From assembly GCF_000423645.1 (NCBI RefSeq), contig NZ_AUIJ01000006.1, positions 62,001-126,000 on the forward strand: 64,000 nt of DNA, written 5' to 3'. The notes below the pieces were generated by a model. The model had not been told where the DNA came from, searched no databases, and was given only the letters and a program-made list of their open reading frames with translations. The translations under genes were made by a program, and so were the position numbers. This DNA comes from Sediminimonas qiaohouensis DSM 21189. GTDB lineage: Bacteria > Pseudomonadota > Alphaproteobacteria > Rhodobacterales > Rhodobacteraceae. Positions 35,816 to 45,687 of this stretch are shown here, in pieces. How positions within the stretch are numbered: the first letter of the stretch is position 1; each line of letters starts with the position of its first letter.

Positions 35816-37381
35816 ATGATCCAGACATCCGAACATGACCGCCTTCTCATCATCGACTTCGGCAGCCAGGTCACGCAGCTTATCGCGCGCCGCCTGCGCG
35901 AGCTGAATGTCTATTGCGAAATTCACCCCTTTCAGGCCGTCACCGACGACTTGCTGAACTCCATGGCGCCGCGCGCGGTGATCCTGTCGGGCGGCCCCGC
36001 CAGCGTGACGCAGGCCGATGCCCCCCGCCCGCCCGCCAAGGTGTTCGAGCTGGGCGTTCCAGTGCTTGGCATCTGCTATGGTCAGCAGGTTATGATGGAC
36101 ATGCTGGGCGGCTGCGTGGAATCGGGCGACGGCACGTCGGAATTCGGACGCGCCTGGGTTAGCCCCTCGGAAGACAAGACAACCCTGCTGAACGGTTGGT
36201 TCGAGGAGGGCCGCGAACAGGTCTGGATGAGCCACGGCGATCACGTCTCGCGCCTGGCGCCCGGGTTTGCCGTCTATGGCACCTCGCCCGGCGCCCCCTT
36301 CGCGATCACCGCCGATGTCGCCCGGCGCTTCTACGCGGTGCAGTTCCACCCCGAAGTGCACCACACCCCCGCCGGGCGCAAGCTGTTGGAGAACTTCGTG
36401 AACGAGGCGGGCTTCACCGGCGACTGGACAATGCGCGCCTACCGCGACGAGGCGATCGCGCGCATTCGCGAACAAGTCGGCGATCGCCGCGTGATCTGCG
36501 GCCTTTCGGGCGGGGTGGACAGCTCCGTCACCGCCGTGCTGCTGCACGAGGCGATCGGCGATCAGTTGACCTGCGTCTTCGTCGATCACGGCCTGCTGCG
36601 CATGGGCGAGGCGGACGAGGTCGTGACCATGTTCCGCGACCACTACAACATGCACCTCATCCATGCAGATGAAACCGAGCTATTTCTCGGACAGCTTGAC
36701 GGTGTTTCCGATCCCGAAACAAAGCGCAAGACAATAGGCAAACTGTTCATCGATGTGTTCCAGAAATACGCCGACGGGATCGAGGGCGCCGAGTTCCTCG
36801 CGCAGGGCACGCTCTATCCCGACGTCATCGAATCGGTCAGCTTCTCGGGCGGCCCCTCGGTCACGATCAAGAGCCACCACAACGTTGGCGGGCTGCCTGA
36901 GAAAATGGGCATGAAACTGGTCGAGCCGCTGCGCGAGCTGTTCAAGGACGAGGTTCGCGCGCTTGGCCAGGAGTTGGGCCTGCCGAAATCGTTCATCGGG
37001 CGGCACCCCTTCCCCGGCCCCGGCCTGGCCATCCGCTGCCCCGGAGAGATCACCCGGCAAAAGCTCGAGATCCTGCGCAAGGCGGATGCCGTCTATATCG
37101 ACCAGATCCGCAAGCACGGGCTATATGACGAGATCTGGCAGGCCTTCGTCGCGATCCTGCCGGTGCGCACCGTCGGCGTGATGGGCGACGGGCGCACCTA
37201 TGACTACGCCTGCGCGCTGCGCGCGGTCACCTCCGTCGATGGCATGACCGCCGACTACTACCCGTTCAGCCACGATTTCCTGGGCGAAACGGCGACGCGC
37301 ATCATAAACGAGGTCAAGGGCATCAACCGCGTCACCTACGACGTAACCTCGAAACCGCCCGGCACTATCGAGTGGGAGTAA
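35816..37381 (+). CDS. guaA: GMP synthase (glutamine-hydrolysing)
   Basis: 521 residues, standard length. N-terminal class I glutamine amidotransferase with nucleophile Cys87 in GICYGQQ and His/Glu in QFHPEVHHT; then the ATP pyrophosphatase domain with P-loop GLSGGVDSS; then the dimerisation domain ending [13 protein letters not shown]. Converts XMP to GMP in the cytosol. Ends at a repeat-A element. Confidence 0.98.
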   Translation: MIQTSEHDRLLIIDFGSQVTQLIARRLRELNVYCEIHPFQAVTDDLLNSMAPRAVILSGGPASVTQADAPRPPAKVFELGVPVLGICYGQQVMMDMLGGCVESGDGTSEFGRAWVSPSEDKTTLLNGWFEEGREQVWMSHGDHVSRLAPGFAVYGTSPGAPFAITADVARRFYAVQFHPEVHHTPAGRKLLENFVNEAGFTGDWTMRAYRDEAIARIREQVGDRRVICGLSGGVDSSVTAVLLHEAIGDQLTCVFVDHGLLRMGEADEVVTMFRDHYNMHLIHADETELFLGQLDGVSDPETKRKTIGKLFIDVFQKYADGIEGAEFLAQGTLYPDVIESVSFSGGPSVTIKSHHNVGGLPEKMGMKLVEPLRELFKDEVRALGQELGLPKSFIGRHPFPGPGLAIRCPGEITRQKLEILRKADAVYIDQIRKHGLYDEIWQAFVAILPVRTVGVMGDGRTYDYACALRAVTSVDGMTADYYPFSHDFLGETATRIINEVKGINRVTYDVTSKPPGTIEWE

Positions 37382-37401
37382 TCGGGCGCGCGCGCCGCTC
37401 C

Positions 37402-37468
37402 CTTCATCTTGCCCAAAATACTCTCGGGGGTGAATTGGCCATCGGCCAAGAGGGGGCGGATAGCCCCC
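37402..37468. repeat. Intergenic repeat family A, copy 3
   Basis: CTTCATCTTGCCCAAAATAC continuing to 37430, then GGGGGC-GGATA-GCCCCC (37452-37468). Located in the convergent gap between guaA and the esterase gene. Confidence 0.7.
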
Positions 37469-37518
37469 TTGCCCCGCTCGCCGCAGGCGTTGGCGTCACG
37501 GCATTGCCGTGACCGCCC

Positions 37519-38184
37519 TCACAGGCTCAGTTTGTCGCGCATGAAGGCCAGCGCCACGTTCAATCCGTCGGGCGCAATGCCGTGGCCGGTGCCCTTCTGG
37601 ATATGCGCGTAAACCTGGTCAAAGCCCGCATCCTGCAATCCCTGCGCCGCCTCGGGCAACGATTGCACCGGCACCACCTCGTCCTGGTCACCATGCACCA
37701 GCAGCACTGGCGGCTTGTGCGCGGCCTCGTCCTTCAACACCTCGGGCGCCAGCAACCGGCCCGAGAACGCCACCACGCCCGAAATCTCGTCCTCGCGGCG
37801 CGGCGCGACGTGCAGCGCCATCATCGAACCTTGCGAGAATCCGAACAGAACCAACTGTTCGGGCAGCATGTCCTCGTCCACCAACAGCGCATCGAGAAAC
37901 GCGTTCAGGTCCTCGACCGCGCGCTGCATGCCCTGCTCGGCAGCCTCGTCGGACGCACCATCGATCCACGGGATCGGAAACCACTGGTAGCCCATCGGCG
38001 CGCCGGCGCAGTCCTCGGGCGCGTCGGGCGCCACGAACAACGTATCGGGCAGATGCTCGCCCAGGACATCGGCGAGGCCCAGCAGGTCCGCCCCATTGGC
38101 GCCATAGCCGTGCAGGAACACGACAACAGAGTGCGCACTGCCGGAAATAGGCGCCCGGCGCTCTGCGTTCAATACCCGTGTCAT
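37519..38184 (-). CDS. Phospholipase/carboxylesterase-type serine hydrolase
   Basis: 221-residue alpha/beta hydrolase of the carboxylesterase/lysophospholipase (YpfH/EstB) family. Oxyanion region VVFLHGYGANG, nucleophile serine in LFGFSQGSMMALHVA, acid in LVHGDQDEVVPV and histidine in GTGHGIAPDGL. Cytosolic; natural ester unknown. The start overlaps the glycosylase stop by 4 bases. Confidence 0.92.
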   Translation of the reverse strand: MTRVLNAERRAPISGSAHSVVVFLHGYGANGADLLGLADVLGEHLPDTLFVAPDAPEDCAGAPMGYQWFPIPWIDGASDEAAEQGMQRAVEDLNAFLDALLVDEDMLPEQLVLFGFSQGSMMALHVAPRREDEISGVVAFSGRLLAPEVLKDEAAHKPPVLLVHGDQDEVVPVQSLPEAAQGLQDAGFDQVYAHIQKGTGHGIAPDGLNVALAFMRDKLSL

Positions 38185-38825
38185 CTGATCCCTTCCCTCT
38201 TTTTTTCAACGTGGTAGTAGGCCCAAAGCAGCCGCGCCGCAACCGCCCGCCATGGGCTCCAGCGCATCGACATGGCGCGCAACTCCCGCTCGCTCGGGCG
38301 GTCCTCCATCGCATATAGCAGCCGCGCCGCCTCTTGCAGGGCCAGGTCACCGGGGGCGAACACATCGGCACGGCCAAGGCTGAACATGGTGTAAATCTCC
38401 GCCGTCCAGACGCCGATTCCGGTGACCCCGGTCAATTCCTTGACCACGTCGGCCGTGGGGCGGTGATGCAGGGCGTCGAAATCTATTCCCGCCTCGGCCA
38501 ACGCCCTTGCATAGCGCGCCTTCTGACGGCTCAGCCCGTTTGCGCGCAATGTCTCGTCGTCGCTTTGCCGGATCGCGTCCGCGCCGGTCAGGCCCGCCGC
38601 CTCCAACCGCGCCCATATCGCGTTCGCCGAGGCGACGCTGACCTGCTGACTGACGATCGCGCTCAGCAGTTGCGAAAACCCCGCCGGCCGCCGCCGCAGC
38701 GGCAGCGGCCCAGTCTGCGCATAGGCCTGTGCCATGCGACTGTCCTGCTCGGCCAGCCACGCCGCGCCCTCGGCCACGCAATCGGGCGTCTCGATGATCC
38801 GCCCCACATTGCCCTGATCGCTCAT
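38181..38825 (-). CDS. DNA-3-methyladenine glycosylase II-like (HhH-GPD)
   Basis: 214 residues, base-excision repair glycosylase of the AlkA type without the N-terminal TBP-like domain of E. coli AlkA. The helix-hairpin-helix is LTGVTGIGVWTAEI (131-144) and the catalytic aspartate is Asp160 in VFAPGDLALQ. FSQLLSAIVSQQVSVASA is the conserved first helix. Removes alkylated purines. Coupled to the downstream esterase. Confidence 0.93.
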   Translation of the reverse strand: MSDQGNVGRIIETPDCVAEGAAWLAEQDSRMAQAYAQTGPLPLRRRPAGFSQLLSAIVSQQVSVASANAIWARLEAAGLTGADAIRQSDDETLRANGLSRQKARYARALAEAGIDFDALHHRPTADVVKELTGVTGIGVWTAEIYTMFSLGRADVFAPGDLALQEAARLLYAMEDRPSERELRAMSMRWSPWRAVAARLLWAYYHVEKKREGIR

Positions 38826-38974
38826 CGCCCCATCCTTTCAGCCACCCCGGCCCCTTGCCGCGGCCCGGGGGCAGACCCGACTATAGACACGGCCACAGGC
38901 CCGGTGCAATCAACCCACCTGCGCATCAACAAGATGCGCTTGCAGCCCCTCGTTCGGCGGTCTAGCAACGTCGC

Positions 38975-40204
38975 ATGACAGAAACCGAATATACCGCCGA
39001 TATCGGCACCGATGACCGCCGCGCCCGGCGCAACGTGACCGTTCTGGTGCTGGCGCAGGCAATTCTCGGCTCCCAGATGCCGATGATCTTCACCATCGGC
39101 GGCTTGGCCGGGCAATCGTTGGCCAGCAACGTGTGCTTTGCCACGCTGCCGATCTCGCTGATCGTGCTCGGCTCGATGCTGGCGGCGACGCCCGTTTCGC
39201 ACATGATGCAGAAATACGGTCGCCGCGTCGGGTTCCTGATCGGCACCTCGTCGGGGGCGCTTGGCGGGGCTGTGGGGGCTTACGGCCTTTATCATGCGTC
39301 GTTCCCGATCTTTCTGATCGGCAGCCTGATCACCGGGGTCTACATGTCGGCGCAGGGGTTCTACCGCTTTGCCGCCGCCGATACCGCCTCAGATACGTTC
39401 CGGCCCAAGGCGATTTCCTACGTCATGGCGGGCGGCCTGGCCGCCGCCGTGATCGGTCCGCAACTGGTCAAACTGACCAGCCAATCGCTGGTGATTCCGT
39501 TCATGGGCACCTACCTGGCGGTGATCGGCGTGAACGTGGTCGGCTCGGTCCTGTTCTTCTTTCTCGACATTCCCAAGCCCCCCGTTCCCAGCGAGGACGC
39601 GCCCAAGGGCCGCTCCCGCTGGGAGCTGATCACCACGCCGCGCATCGCGGTGGCGGTGATCTGCGCGATGGTGTCCTATGCGTTGATGAACCTCGTGATG
39701 ACCTCGACGCCGCTGGCGGTGGTCGGCTGCGGCTTTGACGAGGGCACCGCTGCCGACGTGGTCACCGCGCATGTGCTGGCGATGTATATCCCATCGTTCT
39801 TTACCGGGCACCTGATCGCCCGCTTTGGCGTGGAAAAGATCGTGGCGACGGGCCTTGTGATCCTCGCGGGCGCCGGGGCGGTTGCGCTTCAGGGGGTGGA
39901 TTTGGAGAACTTCTTCATCGCCCTGGTCCTGCTCGGGCTCGGCTGGAATTTCGGCTTTATCGGCGCGACCACGATGCTGGCCGGCGCGCATGAGCCGCAT
40001 GAGCGGGGGCGCATGCAGGGTTTGAACGACCTGCTGGTGTTCGGCGGGGTCACGGTGGCCTCGCTGGCCTCGGGCGGATTGATGAACTGCTCGGGCGGTA
40101 CGGCGCAGGTTGGCTGGACCTCCGTCAACCTGGCGATGGCGCCGTTCCTGATGCTGGCGGGGGGCGCGCTGATCTGGCTGGCCTTCCGGCCCAAGGACGC
40201 CTGA
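38975..40204 (+). CDS. MFS transporter
   Basis: 409 residues with twelve predicted transmembrane helices. The MFS signature between helices 2 and 3 is MMQKYGRRVGFLIGTSSGALGG; the central cytoplasmic loop contains PSEDAPKGRSRWELITTPRI. Substrate unknown. Begins in a 149-base intergenic region and ends 7 bases from the convergent phytoene-synthase-like gene. Confidence 0.9.
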   Translation: MTETEYTADIGTDDRRARRNVTVLVLAQAILGSQMPMIFTIGGLAGQSLASNVCFATLPISLIVLGSMLAATPVSHMMQKYGRRVGFLIGTSSGALGGAVGAYGLYHASFPIFLIGSLITGVYMSAQGFYRFAAADTASDTFRPKAISYVMAGGLAAAVIGPQLVKLTSQSLVIPFMGTYLAVIGVNVVGSVLFFFLDIPKPPVPSEDAPKGRSRWELITTPRIAVAVICAMVSYALMNLVMTSTPLAVVGCGFDEGTAADVVTAHVLAMYIPSFFTGHLIARFGVEKIVATGLVILAGAGAVALQGVDLENFFIALVLLGLGWNFGFIGATTMLAGAHEPHERGRMQGLNDLLVFGGVTVASLASGGLMNCSGGTAQVGWTSVNLAMAPFLMLAGGALIWLAFRPKDA

Positions 40205-40211
40205 GCCGCCG

Positions 40212-40994
40212 CTACCACCGCCTCGTCGCGGCGCGCAGCATCAGCGCCGCGCGCTTGCCCACGCCCGATGGCTCTACCCGCCCATCGGCCACACGCCCCG
40301 GCTTTGCCGCCGCACGCCGCAGGATCGGACCGGCCTGCCATGCCGCATAAAGCACCGGCGCCACCGCGCGCGGCACCGCATCGCGCCGCGCCCGTGCATC
40401 CCTGAGCCGGCGCAGCCCGTCGTGGGCCAGATCGCGCACCGCCTCGCCGCGCCCGTCCGGCAATGGCTTGCGGCCCGCGGCCTCCAGCGCCGGGATCGCG
40501 CGGAACCAGTTGGCCAGCCCGGTGGCATACCCCGCCTGCCCGATCACCTCGGCCGCGCGCGCATCCACCGGCGCGGCGGCCCGCGCAGCAACCAGGATCA
40601 AGTGCCCCGAGGTGCGATTTATGTATTCCTCGAAATGCGCCGCATCCTCGAACGGGTCACGGTAGATATCCCACCGGCGCGCGGCCACCAACTGATCCAG
40701 CATCTCGGCCCCATCCGCATCCAGCAGCCCCGACAAGGGCGTCGCCACCTCGTGCGGGCGCGGCGCGCGGCCCTGCCGGATCTCGTCCAGAACGTCGCGC
40801 CACCATTGCAGGCGCATCTCGGCGATCATCGGCTCCTGCGTGACCCAGGGCGCGCGCGATACCTCGACGTTGAACGCGTAGATCGGGAACAGCACCGCGC
40901 GCAAGGCGGGCGGCGCGGCCATCACCGCCAGCAGGCGATCGGGATCGGCGCGCGCCACCAGGTCGGCGCAGGCGGTTAGCTTGTCAGAGGGCAC
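40212..40994 (-). CDS. Squalene/phytoene synthase-fold protein (NDUFAF6-like)
   Basis: 260 residues from GTG 40994, chosen because ACGGGAGG lies 7 bases upstream; it overlaps the preceding hydrolase by 11 bases. Shows RAVLFPIYAFNVEVSRAPWVTQEPMIAEMRLQWWRDVLDEI, the trans-prenyltransferase fold start, and a reduced second motif (TGLANWFRAIPAL). The incomplete Asp-rich motifs and lack of carotenoid neighbours argue for the NDUFAF6/complex I assembly branch rather than a true phytoene synthase. Confidence 0.8.
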   Translation of the reverse strand: MPSDKLTACADLVARADPDRLLAVMAAPPALRAVLFPIYAFNVEVSRAPWVTQEPMIAEMRLQWWRDVLDEIRQGRAPRPHEVATPLSGLLDADGAEMLDQLVAARRWDIYRDPFEDAAHFEEYINRTSGHLILVAARAAAPVDARAAEVIGQAGYATGLANWFRAIPALEAAGRKPLPDGRGEAVRDLAHDGLRRLRDARARRDAVPRAVAPVLYAAWQAGPILRRAAAKPGRVADGRVEPSGVGKRAALMLRAATRRW

Positions 40995-41982
40995 CGAGAG
41001 CCTCCCGTATAAGCGTTTCGGTTTGCGGCGCATCGACCACGCCAAGATGCCCCACGCCCGGCAGGACATGATAGCGCCCCTTGTCGGTCACGCCAGACAT
41101 CAGCGGCTCATACTCATCGGCGCGGAAACTCTCATCATCCGCCCCCGCAATCAGCACGAAAGGCGGCAGCGCCGCGATATCGGCCCTGTAGTCGCGGCGC
41201 GGCGCGTAGGATAGGTTCAACCGCCAGCTATAGGCGGGGGTCGCGGTGTGGCCAAGCGGGCCGTCCAGCACCTTCTTTGGCATGGCGAAATGTATCGCCG
41301 TCAGATGGTCCAACTCGTGAATGCCCACCATGTTCAACATCGACAGCCCTATGATCCGCCGCGTCAGCGGACGCGCCCAACCGCCGGCATCCGTGCGCGT
41401 TGTCGGCGCGTTGTGCTTGAGGAACGGCGCCAGAAGGATCGCGGCGTCGATCATCCCGCCATGCGGCCCGCCCGCGAACCGCACCACCAGCCCGCCGCCC
41501 GATGAGTGGCCCAGCATCACCACCTTGCGCCCCGGCGCGACGTCGCCGATGGCGCTTGCCAGGTCATCCTCAAGCTGGCCGATGTAATCCACGTCGCCCC
41601 GGCGCACCGGATCGGCGCCGTGCCCGCGCAGCGTGACCGCGCGCAACTCGGCCACGTCACGCAAGGCCCATGCCAGCCGGTCAAACTGCTGCGCGTGCCA
41701 GCCCGACCCGTGGATCATCACCACGACTGGCAGGTCCGCGTTCGCCGCCGGGTCCTGCACCACAGTCATCGGCAGATCGGTACCATCGGGCGCGGTATAG
41801 CTGCCGCGCCGAAACCGGGCATCGCCCTGTGGCGGACGGAAGCGATCGGCGATCAACCCGGCGAAATCCAGCCCCGCCGCGCCCTGCACCGGCGCGGGGC
41901 GCTCGGACACGATCAAACCCAAGGCACCACCGAGGTAGATCAGTGCCGCGCCGGCAAGCGCCGCTATGGCCCGCCATGGCAT
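40984..41982 (-). CDS. Membrane-anchored alpha/beta hydrolase
   Basis: 332 residues from MPWRAIAALA (41982). N-terminal hydrophobic anchor (AALAGAALIYLGGALGLIVSE), then an alpha/beta hydrolase with VVMIHGSGWHAQQFD (oxyanion), nucleophile Ser in MLGHSSGGGLVVRF, and GVGHLGVVD for the histidine. Lysophospholipase-like; substrate unknown. Starts one base from the cimA stop and overlaps the next gene, forming a cimA-hydrolase-synthase-like run. Confidence 0.88.
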   Translation of the reverse strand: MPWRAIAALAGAALIYLGGALGLIVSERPAPVQGAAGLDFAGLIADRFRPPQGDARFRRGSYTAPDGTDLPMTVVQDPAANADLPVVVMIHGSGWHAQQFDRLAWALRDVAELRAVTLRGHGADPVRRGDVDYIGQLEDDLASAIGDVAPGRKVVMLGHSSGGGLVVRFAGGPHGGMIDAAILLAPFLKHNAPTTRTDAGGWARPLTRRIIGLSMLNMVGIHELDHLTAIHFAMPKKVLDGPLGHTATPAYSWRLNLSYAPRRDYRADIAALPPFVLIAGADDESFRADEYEPLMSGVTDKGRYHVLPGVGHLGVVDAPQTETLIREALGAL

Positions 41983-41983
41983 C

Positions 41984-43603
41984 TCAGGCAGCCCCCTGCT
42001 CGCGCAGCAGCTTCCAATTGATCGCGTCCAGCAGCGCCTCGAAACTGGCATCCACGATGTTGGGACTGACCCCCACCGTGGACCAGCGCCGGCCCTGCCC
42101 GTCTTCGCTGTCGATGACGACGCGGGTCACGGCCTCGGTTCCGCCCTGGGTTATCCGCACCTTGAAATCCACCAGCCGCATGTCGTCGATCGCGCCCTGG
42201 TAGCGGCCCAGGTCCTTGGCCAGCGCCTTGGCCAGCGCGTTGACGGGGCCGCGGTCGCTACCGGCCTCGTCCATCGACTCGCTGACCGACAGCTTCTTCT
42301 CTCCGTCCACCTTCACCACCACGACCGCCTCGGACAGGCTCACCATGTGGTCATACTTGTTCTTGCGCCGCTCGACCGTGACCTTGTAGCGCTTCACCTC
42401 GAAAAAGCGCGGCCTCTGGCCCAGCTCATCGCGGGCCAGCATTTCGAAGCTGGCCTGCGCCGTGTCGTAGGAATACCCCTCGTCCTCGCGCGCCTTGATC
42501 CGCTCAAGGATGCGGCCCAGGGCCGGGTCGCCGGGGGCGACCTCGATACCCGCTTCGGTCAGCCTGCGGCGCAGGTTGGATTGCCCCGCCTGGTTCGACA
42601 TAGGGATGATCCGCTCGTTTCCGACGGCCTCGGGGGGGATGTGTTCGTAGGTGTCGGGGGCCTTGAGGATCGCGCTGGCATGCAGCCCGGCCTTGTGGGC
42701 AAAGGCCGACCCGCCCACATAGGCCGCCTGCCGCATCGGCACCCGGTTGAGGATATCATCAAGCCGCCGGCTGCTGCGGGTCAGCCGGGTCAGCGCCTCG
42801 CGACTGACGCCGGTCTGGTAGCGGCTGGCATAGGGCTCCTTCAGCAGCAGCGTCGGGATCAGCGCCGTCAGGTTGGCGTTGCCGCAGCGCTCGCCCAGCC
42901 CGTTGAGGGTGCCCTGCACCTGCCTCGCGCCGGCCTCGACCGCGGCCAGCGATCCGGCGACGGCGGTTTCGGTGTCGTTGTGGGTATGAATGCCCAGCCG
43001 GTCGCCGGGGATGCCGGCCTCGATCACCTCGGCGACGATGCGGCCCACTTCGGCCGGCAGGGTGCCGCCATTGGTGTCGCACAGCACGATCCAGCGCGCC
43101 CCTGCCTCATGGGCGGCCATCAGGCAGGCCAGCGCGTAGTCGCGATTGGCGGTCCATCCGTCGAAGAAATGCTCGGCGTCGAACAGGGCCTCGCGGCCCG
43201 AGGCAACCATGTGGGCGACCGACTGCGAGATCGCCTCGACGTTCTCCTGCAACGTGATCCCGAGGGCCGCCTCGACGTGGTAATCATGGGTCTTGCCGAC
43301 CAGGCAGACCGACGCGGTGCCGGCGTTCATCACCGCTGCCAGCACGTCATCATTGGCGGCCGAGCGGCCCGCCCGCTTGGTCATCCCGAAGGCGGTGAGG
43401 CGGGCCGATGTGGCGGGCGCTGCATCGAAAAAGGCGCTGTCGGTGGGGTTGGCGCCGGGCCAGCCGCCCTCGATGTAATCGACGCCCAGCTCGTCCAGAA
43501 GGCCGGCGATCTCGACCTTCTCGGAGGTGGAAAACTGCACCCCTTGCGTCTGCTGTCCGTCGCGCAGGGTGGTGTCGTAGAGATAGAGGCGTTCGCGGGT
43601 CAT
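41984..43603 (-). CDS. cimA: (R)-citramalate synthase
   Basis: 539 residues from MTRERLYLYD (43603). HMGL-type TIM barrel with LYDTTLRDGQQTQGVQF (catalytic Arg and metal Asp), DYIEGGWPGANP, and HTHNDTETAVA metal His residues, followed by the C-terminal LeuA-dimer regulatory domain. Condenses pyruvate and acetyl-CoA to citramalate, a threonine-independent entry to isoleucine. The GGWPG active-site sequence fits CimA rather than 2-isopropylmalate synthase. An array of 11-bp repeats lies 38 bases upstream. Confidence 0.93.
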   Translation of the reverse strand: MTRERLYLYDTTLRDGQQTQGVQFSTSEKVEIAGLLDELGVDYIEGGWPGANPTDSAFFDAAPATSARLTAFGMTKRAGRSAANDDVLAAVMNAGTASVCLVGKTHDYHVEAALGITLQENVEAISQSVAHMVASGREALFDAEHFFDGWTANRDYALACLMAAHEAGARWIVLCDTNGGTLPAEVGRIVAEVIEAGIPGDRLGIHTHNDTETAVAGSLAAVEAGARQVQGTLNGLGERCGNANLTALIPTLLLKEPYASRYQTGVSREALTRLTRSSRRLDDILNRVPMRQAAYVGGSAFAHKAGLHASAILKAPDTYEHIPPEAVGNERIIPMSNQAGQSNLRRRLTEAGIEVAPGDPALGRILERIKAREDEGYSYDTAQASFEMLARDELGQRPRFFEVKRYKVTVERRKNKYDHMVSLSEAVVVVKVDGEKKLSVSESMDEAGSDRGPVNALAKALAKDLGRYQGAIDDMRLVDFKVRITQGGTEAVTRVVIDSEDGQGRRWSTVGVSPNIVDASFEALLDAINWKLLREQGAA

Positions 43604-43640
43604 GGAGCAATCTCCGCCGGTCTGGCCGCTTTTTGGCACG

Positions 43641-43684
43641 TCGGTATCACATCGGTATTTGGTCGGTATCGCGTCGGTGCGATG
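43641..43684. repeat. 11-bp phased repeat (4 units) upstream of cimA
   Basis: TCGGTAT at 43641, 43652 and 43663 and TCGGTGC at 43674, exactly 11 bases apart. The 19 bases 43662-43680 are the reverse complement of 8371-8389 in the tRNA-Asp gap. One helical turn spacing suggests a multimeric operator. Confidence 0.65.
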
Positions 43685-43690
43685 AAAGCG

Positions 43691-43839
43691 GCTTGCCGCG
43701 GGCAGCGCCCGACCCGCGCGGGGCGGCTAAGGGCGGAGCGCGACGGCGCCTCAAAGACCATGCGGCGCGCCTGCAAGGCAACCTTCGCCACAAGCGCCCG
43801 CCCCGTAGGGGGGCGGGTCGGGCGCTGCCCGGGGCAAGC
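43691..43839. repeat. 149-bp imperfect inverted repeat (MITE-like) between cysS and cimA
   Basis: Arms 43691-43717 and 43813-43839 are complementary at 26 of 27 positions, including the uninterrupted 19-mer CGGGCAGCGCCCGACCCGC. Inner segments GGGGCGG (43720-43726) and CCGCCCC (43798-43804) extend the stem. No transposase or ORF is inside. Confidence 0.75.
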
Positions 43840-43868
43840 CCGGGCGGAGCGACTGAACCCGGCGCACA

Positions 43869-45299
<1,431 letters not shown>

Positions 45300-45396
45300 C
45301 GTCTTCCTCGCACGCGGGTGGACCGGGGCCTGCGCGGCGGGCTTAACAACTTCGATCAGTGTTTGGAATGCAAAAGCACGGCCCGCCGGAGAACTC

Positions 45397-45441
45397 TCAG
45401 CAGATTATAATGCAGCAGATGGGGGCGGTGCAGGTGCTCAT
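45397..45441 (-). CDS. Candidate Cys-rich leader peptide of cysS
   Basis: ATG 45441 to TGA 45397-45399 encodes [14 protein letters not shown], four cysteines in 14 residues including a Cys-Cys pair. It lies 97 bases upstream of cysS on the same strand. There is no Shine-Dalgarno, but a promoter-like pair ends 7 bases before the ATG, so transcription may start at the ATG (leaderless). Such a peptide would let ribosome stalling at Cys codons report low Cys-tRNA. Inference only; chance ORF is the alternative. Confidence 0.5.
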   Translation of the reverse strand: MSTCTAPICCIIIC

Positions 45442-45448
45442 GGGGCAA

Positions 45449-45477
45449 GATTTACGCCTTTGGCAACGCGGGCGCAA
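45449..45477 (-). promoter_or_regulatory. Candidate promoter of the cysS leader
   Basis: Minus strand TTGCGC (45477-45472), 17-base spacer, TAAATC (45454-45449), then 7 bases to the leader ATG. A start at the usual distance from the -10 box would fall on or next to that ATG. Confidence 0.45.
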
Positions 45478-45613
45478 CGGAAAATGCGCGTGGGAGGCAC
45501 AAGCCGGGCGAGCGTCTGCCCGTGGGATGGCGCAGCGACGACCGCGCCAGTCACTTTATCCCCGCCACACACCTCCCAAAGATCAATGGCAGTGCCACAC
45601 CGCAAACGCGCCA

Positions 45614-45648
45614 GCCCGCTCGAACGGGCAGGCGCTCGCCCGGCGCCT
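45614..45648 (-). terminator. Tandem stem-loops after the DUF3179 gene
   Basis: GCCCG-N6-CGGGC (45614-45629) followed directly by AGGCGC-N7-GCGCCT (45630-45648), 40 bases beyond the DUF3179 stop. No U-run seen. Confidence 0.4.
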
Positions 45649-45687
45649 GTCGGCGCCATTCGGGCGGGGTGCCCAGCGTGGCCCGGC

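Larger units (their letters stand above)
45300..45687. other. 388-base gap between cysS and the DUF3179 gene
   Basis: Contains, on the minus strand, the cysS leader ORF (45397-45441) and its promoter (45449-45477), a long-range stem GGCGGGC (45381-45387, minus strand) with GCCCGCC (45336-45342) between leader and cysS, and two stem-loops at 45614-45648. Nothing recognisable was seen in 45478-45613. Confidence 0.6.

Noticed and set aside
40212-40994. Carotenoid phytoene synthase (crtB)
   Set aside because: Asp-rich motifs are incomplete and no crt genes surround it; the NDUFAF6-like branch fits better.
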